Assembly: GCA_007135355.1 (NCBI GenBank)
Contig: SLJA01000039.1
Span: 1 to 6,223, forward strand
DNA length: 6,223 nt
Source of the DNA: Wenzhouxiangella sp.
GTDB taxonomy: Bacteria > Pseudomonadota > Gammaproteobacteria > Xanthomonadales > Wenzhouxiangellaceae
Direction: 5' to 3'
Both the position numbers and the translations under genes were made by a program. Each line of letters opens with the position of its first letter. The first letter of the stretch is position 1. The notes below the pieces were generated by a model that did no database searches, was not told where the DNA came from, and saw nothing but the letters and a program-made list of their open reading frames with translations. This document shows, one piece after another, positions 5,089 to 6,223 of the stretch.

Positions 5089-6117
5089 ATGGCGACTCAA
5101 ACCAAGGAAAGCGTCCAGATTGATCTGGCCCTGCAGGGCGGCGGCGCCCATGGCGCCTTTACCTGGGGCGTGCTCGATCGCTTGCTGGAAGAGGACCGGC
5201 TGATCATCGAGGGCGTCTCCGGCACTTCGGCCGGGGCCATGAACGCTGCGGTCATGAGCTGCGGGCTGGCTCGCGGCGGGCGCGACGAGGCACGCCGGCT
5301 GCTGGCCGAATTCTGGCGCCGGGTGTCGGATGCGGCACGCTTCAGCCCGTTCAAGCGCGGGCCGCTGGACCGGATGATGGGGCAGTGGACGCTGGACAAC
5401 AGTCCGGCCTTCGTCATGCTGGATCTGACCGCGCGGCTGATCTCGCCGTACACCATGGGCGGGATGGCGGGTAATCCGCTGCGCGACATTCTGTGTGATT
5501 TGATCGACTTCGACGGATTGGCCAAAGGTCCGGTCAAGCTGTTCATTACCGCGACCAATGTGCAAACCGGACGCGGACGGGTGTTCCGCCGCCATGAGAT
5601 TTCGGCCGATGTGTTGCTGGCTTCGGCCTGTCTGCCGACCTTGTACCAGGCGATTGAAATCGATGGCGTGCCCTATTGGGACGGCGGCTACTCGGGCAAT
5701 CCGACCATGACCCCGCTGGTTTGCGAGTGCGACAGCAACGACACCATTCTGGTCCAGATCAACCCGGTCGAGCGCCCCGGCACACCGCGCAGCGCGCGCG
5801 AAATCGCCAGTCGCCTGAACGAAATCTCGTTCAATTCGCCCTTGCTGAAAGAGCTGCGCATGATGGCGCTGCTGCGCCAGGTGGTCGATCCCGGCAACTC
5901 GGAGGCCAAGGCCTGGCACGCCATGCGCATGCACCGCATCAGCAGTGACCTGATGGTCAAGCTGGGTCACTCGTCCAAGCTCAACGCCGAGTGGGACTTT
6001 CTGCAGATGCTGTTTGACGCCGGGCGGAAGTCGGCCGGCACCTTCCTGGCCGACCACGGCGCCGACTTGGGCGTCAAGCCGACCCTCGACCTCGACGACC
6101 TTCTGGAAAGAGACTGA
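5089..6117 (+). CDS. Patatin-like hydrolase with DUF3734-like C-terminal region
   Basis: A 342-aa protein with a patatin acyl-hydrolase domain in about the first 200 residues: oxyanion-hole motif GGGAHG (17-22), nucleophile elbow GTSAG (45-49, Ser47) and the dyad aspartate in DGG (198-200, Asp198). The region after about 230 includes SRLNEISFNSPLLKELR (241-257) and a conserved-looking end (MRMHRIS, LGHSSKLNAEW), which I match to the DUF3734 extension of a proteobacterial patatin subgroup. No signal peptide, so it should act in the cytoplasm or on the inner membrane face, cleaving a lipid or other acyl ester. The start at 5089 is needed because the oxyanion motif begins at residue 17. The GntP permease gene starts 4 nt after its stop, so the two form an operon. 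A role in polyhydroxybutyrate or oligomer turnover is my inference. Confidence 0.88.
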   Translation: MATQTKESVQIDLALQGGGAHGAFTWGVLDRLLEEDRLIIEGVSGTSAGAMNAAVMSCGLARGGRDEARRLLAEFWRRVSDAARFSPFKRGPLDRMMGQWTLDNSPAFVMLDLTARLISPYTMGGMAGNPLRDILCDLIDFDGLAKGPVKLFITATNVQTGRGRVFRRHEISADVLLASACLPTLYQAIEIDGVPYWDGGYSGNPTMTPLVCECDSNDTILVQINPVERPGTPRSAREIASRLNEISFNSPLLKELRMMALLRQVVDPGNSEAKAWHAMRMHRISSDLMVKLGHSSKLNAEWDFLQMLFDAGRKSAGTFLADHGADLGVKPTLDLDDLLERD

Positions 6118-6121
6118 TCCC

Positions 6122-6223
6122 ATGCTGCTCGGACTGTTCGGCATTCTGCTTGGCCTGATTGTCCTCATGGTCCTGGCCTATCGCGGCTGGACCATTCTGC
6201 TGCTGGCGCCGCTGGCCGCCGTG
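6122..6223 (+). CDS. GntP-family permease, N-terminal fragment cut by the window end
   Basis: Only the first 34 codons are present and the frame is open to the last base. The peptide is one long hydrophobic segment interrupted by AYRGW (19-23), then ILLLAPLAA (25-33). This pattern of a first membrane helix, a YRG turn and an L-A-P-L-A second helix is what I recall from GntP-family (gluconate-type) permeases and related hydroxyacid symporters. GGAAAGAGA (6105-6113), inside the end of the patatin gene, can serve as the ribosome site. With a 4-nt gap it is co-transcribed with the patatin gene. Substrate cannot be judged from this fragment; gluconate, 3-hydroxybutyrate and other hydroxyacids are all possible. 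Confidence 0.65.
   Translation, partial: MLLGLFGILLGLIVLMVLAYRGWTILLLAPLAAV

Noticed and set aside
5009..5203. Small + strand frame across the patatin start
   Set aside because: It overlaps the patatin gene in another frame, has no motif, and loses to the patatin frame with its intact catalytic motifs.

Overview
The window is a GC-rich, densely coded stretch of a Gram-negative bacterial chromosome. The gene content points to a gammaproteobacterium, perhaps of the Lysobacterales/Wenzhouxiangella or Chromatiales type: an LpxH-type phosphoesterase, a lipobox lipoprotein, a YiiD_C thioesterase, an Iap-type periplasmic aminopeptidase, and a patatin with a DUF3734-like C-terminus beside a GntP permease. 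The taxonomic guess is inference. I see no mobile element, CRISPR array, tRNA or rRNA, and no compositional break that would suggest recent transfer.

Layout. (1) 1-95 is a short non-coding leader with a coaxial dyad (10-51), followed on the + strand by an LpxH/LpxH2-like metallophosphoesterase (96-905). (2) Convergent to it, and only 16 nt away, is a minus-strand operon read from 2551 down to 922: YiiD_C-domain thioesterase, small lipoprotein, orphan ParA-type ATPase. The first two overlap as ATGA and the third follows after 26 nt. (3) Divergent from the thioesterase across about 51 nt is a + strand pair: a 12-TM MFS transporter (2603-3910) that may be leaderless, then an Iap-like M28 aminopeptidase (3946-4986). 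(4) After a 102-nt gap with a plausible sigma-70 promoter comes a second + strand unit: a patatin-like hydrolase (5089-6117) and, 4 nt later, the first 34 codons of a GntP-family permease that runs off the window.

How the genes may work together. The patatin/GntP pair looks like a metabolic operon. Its best hypothesis is short-chain hydroxyacid (3-hydroxybutyrate/PHB) use, which can be tested by looking at the next gene. The thioesterase-lipoprotein-ParA operon has no obvious common function; its ParA lacks a ParB partner here and may position something other than DNA. The MFS/Iap pair suggests periplasmic peptide trimming beside a transporter of unknown substrate. I did not find a clearly new system. 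The most notable signals are the coaxial dyad at 10-51, the orphan-ParA operon and the patatin/GntP unit.
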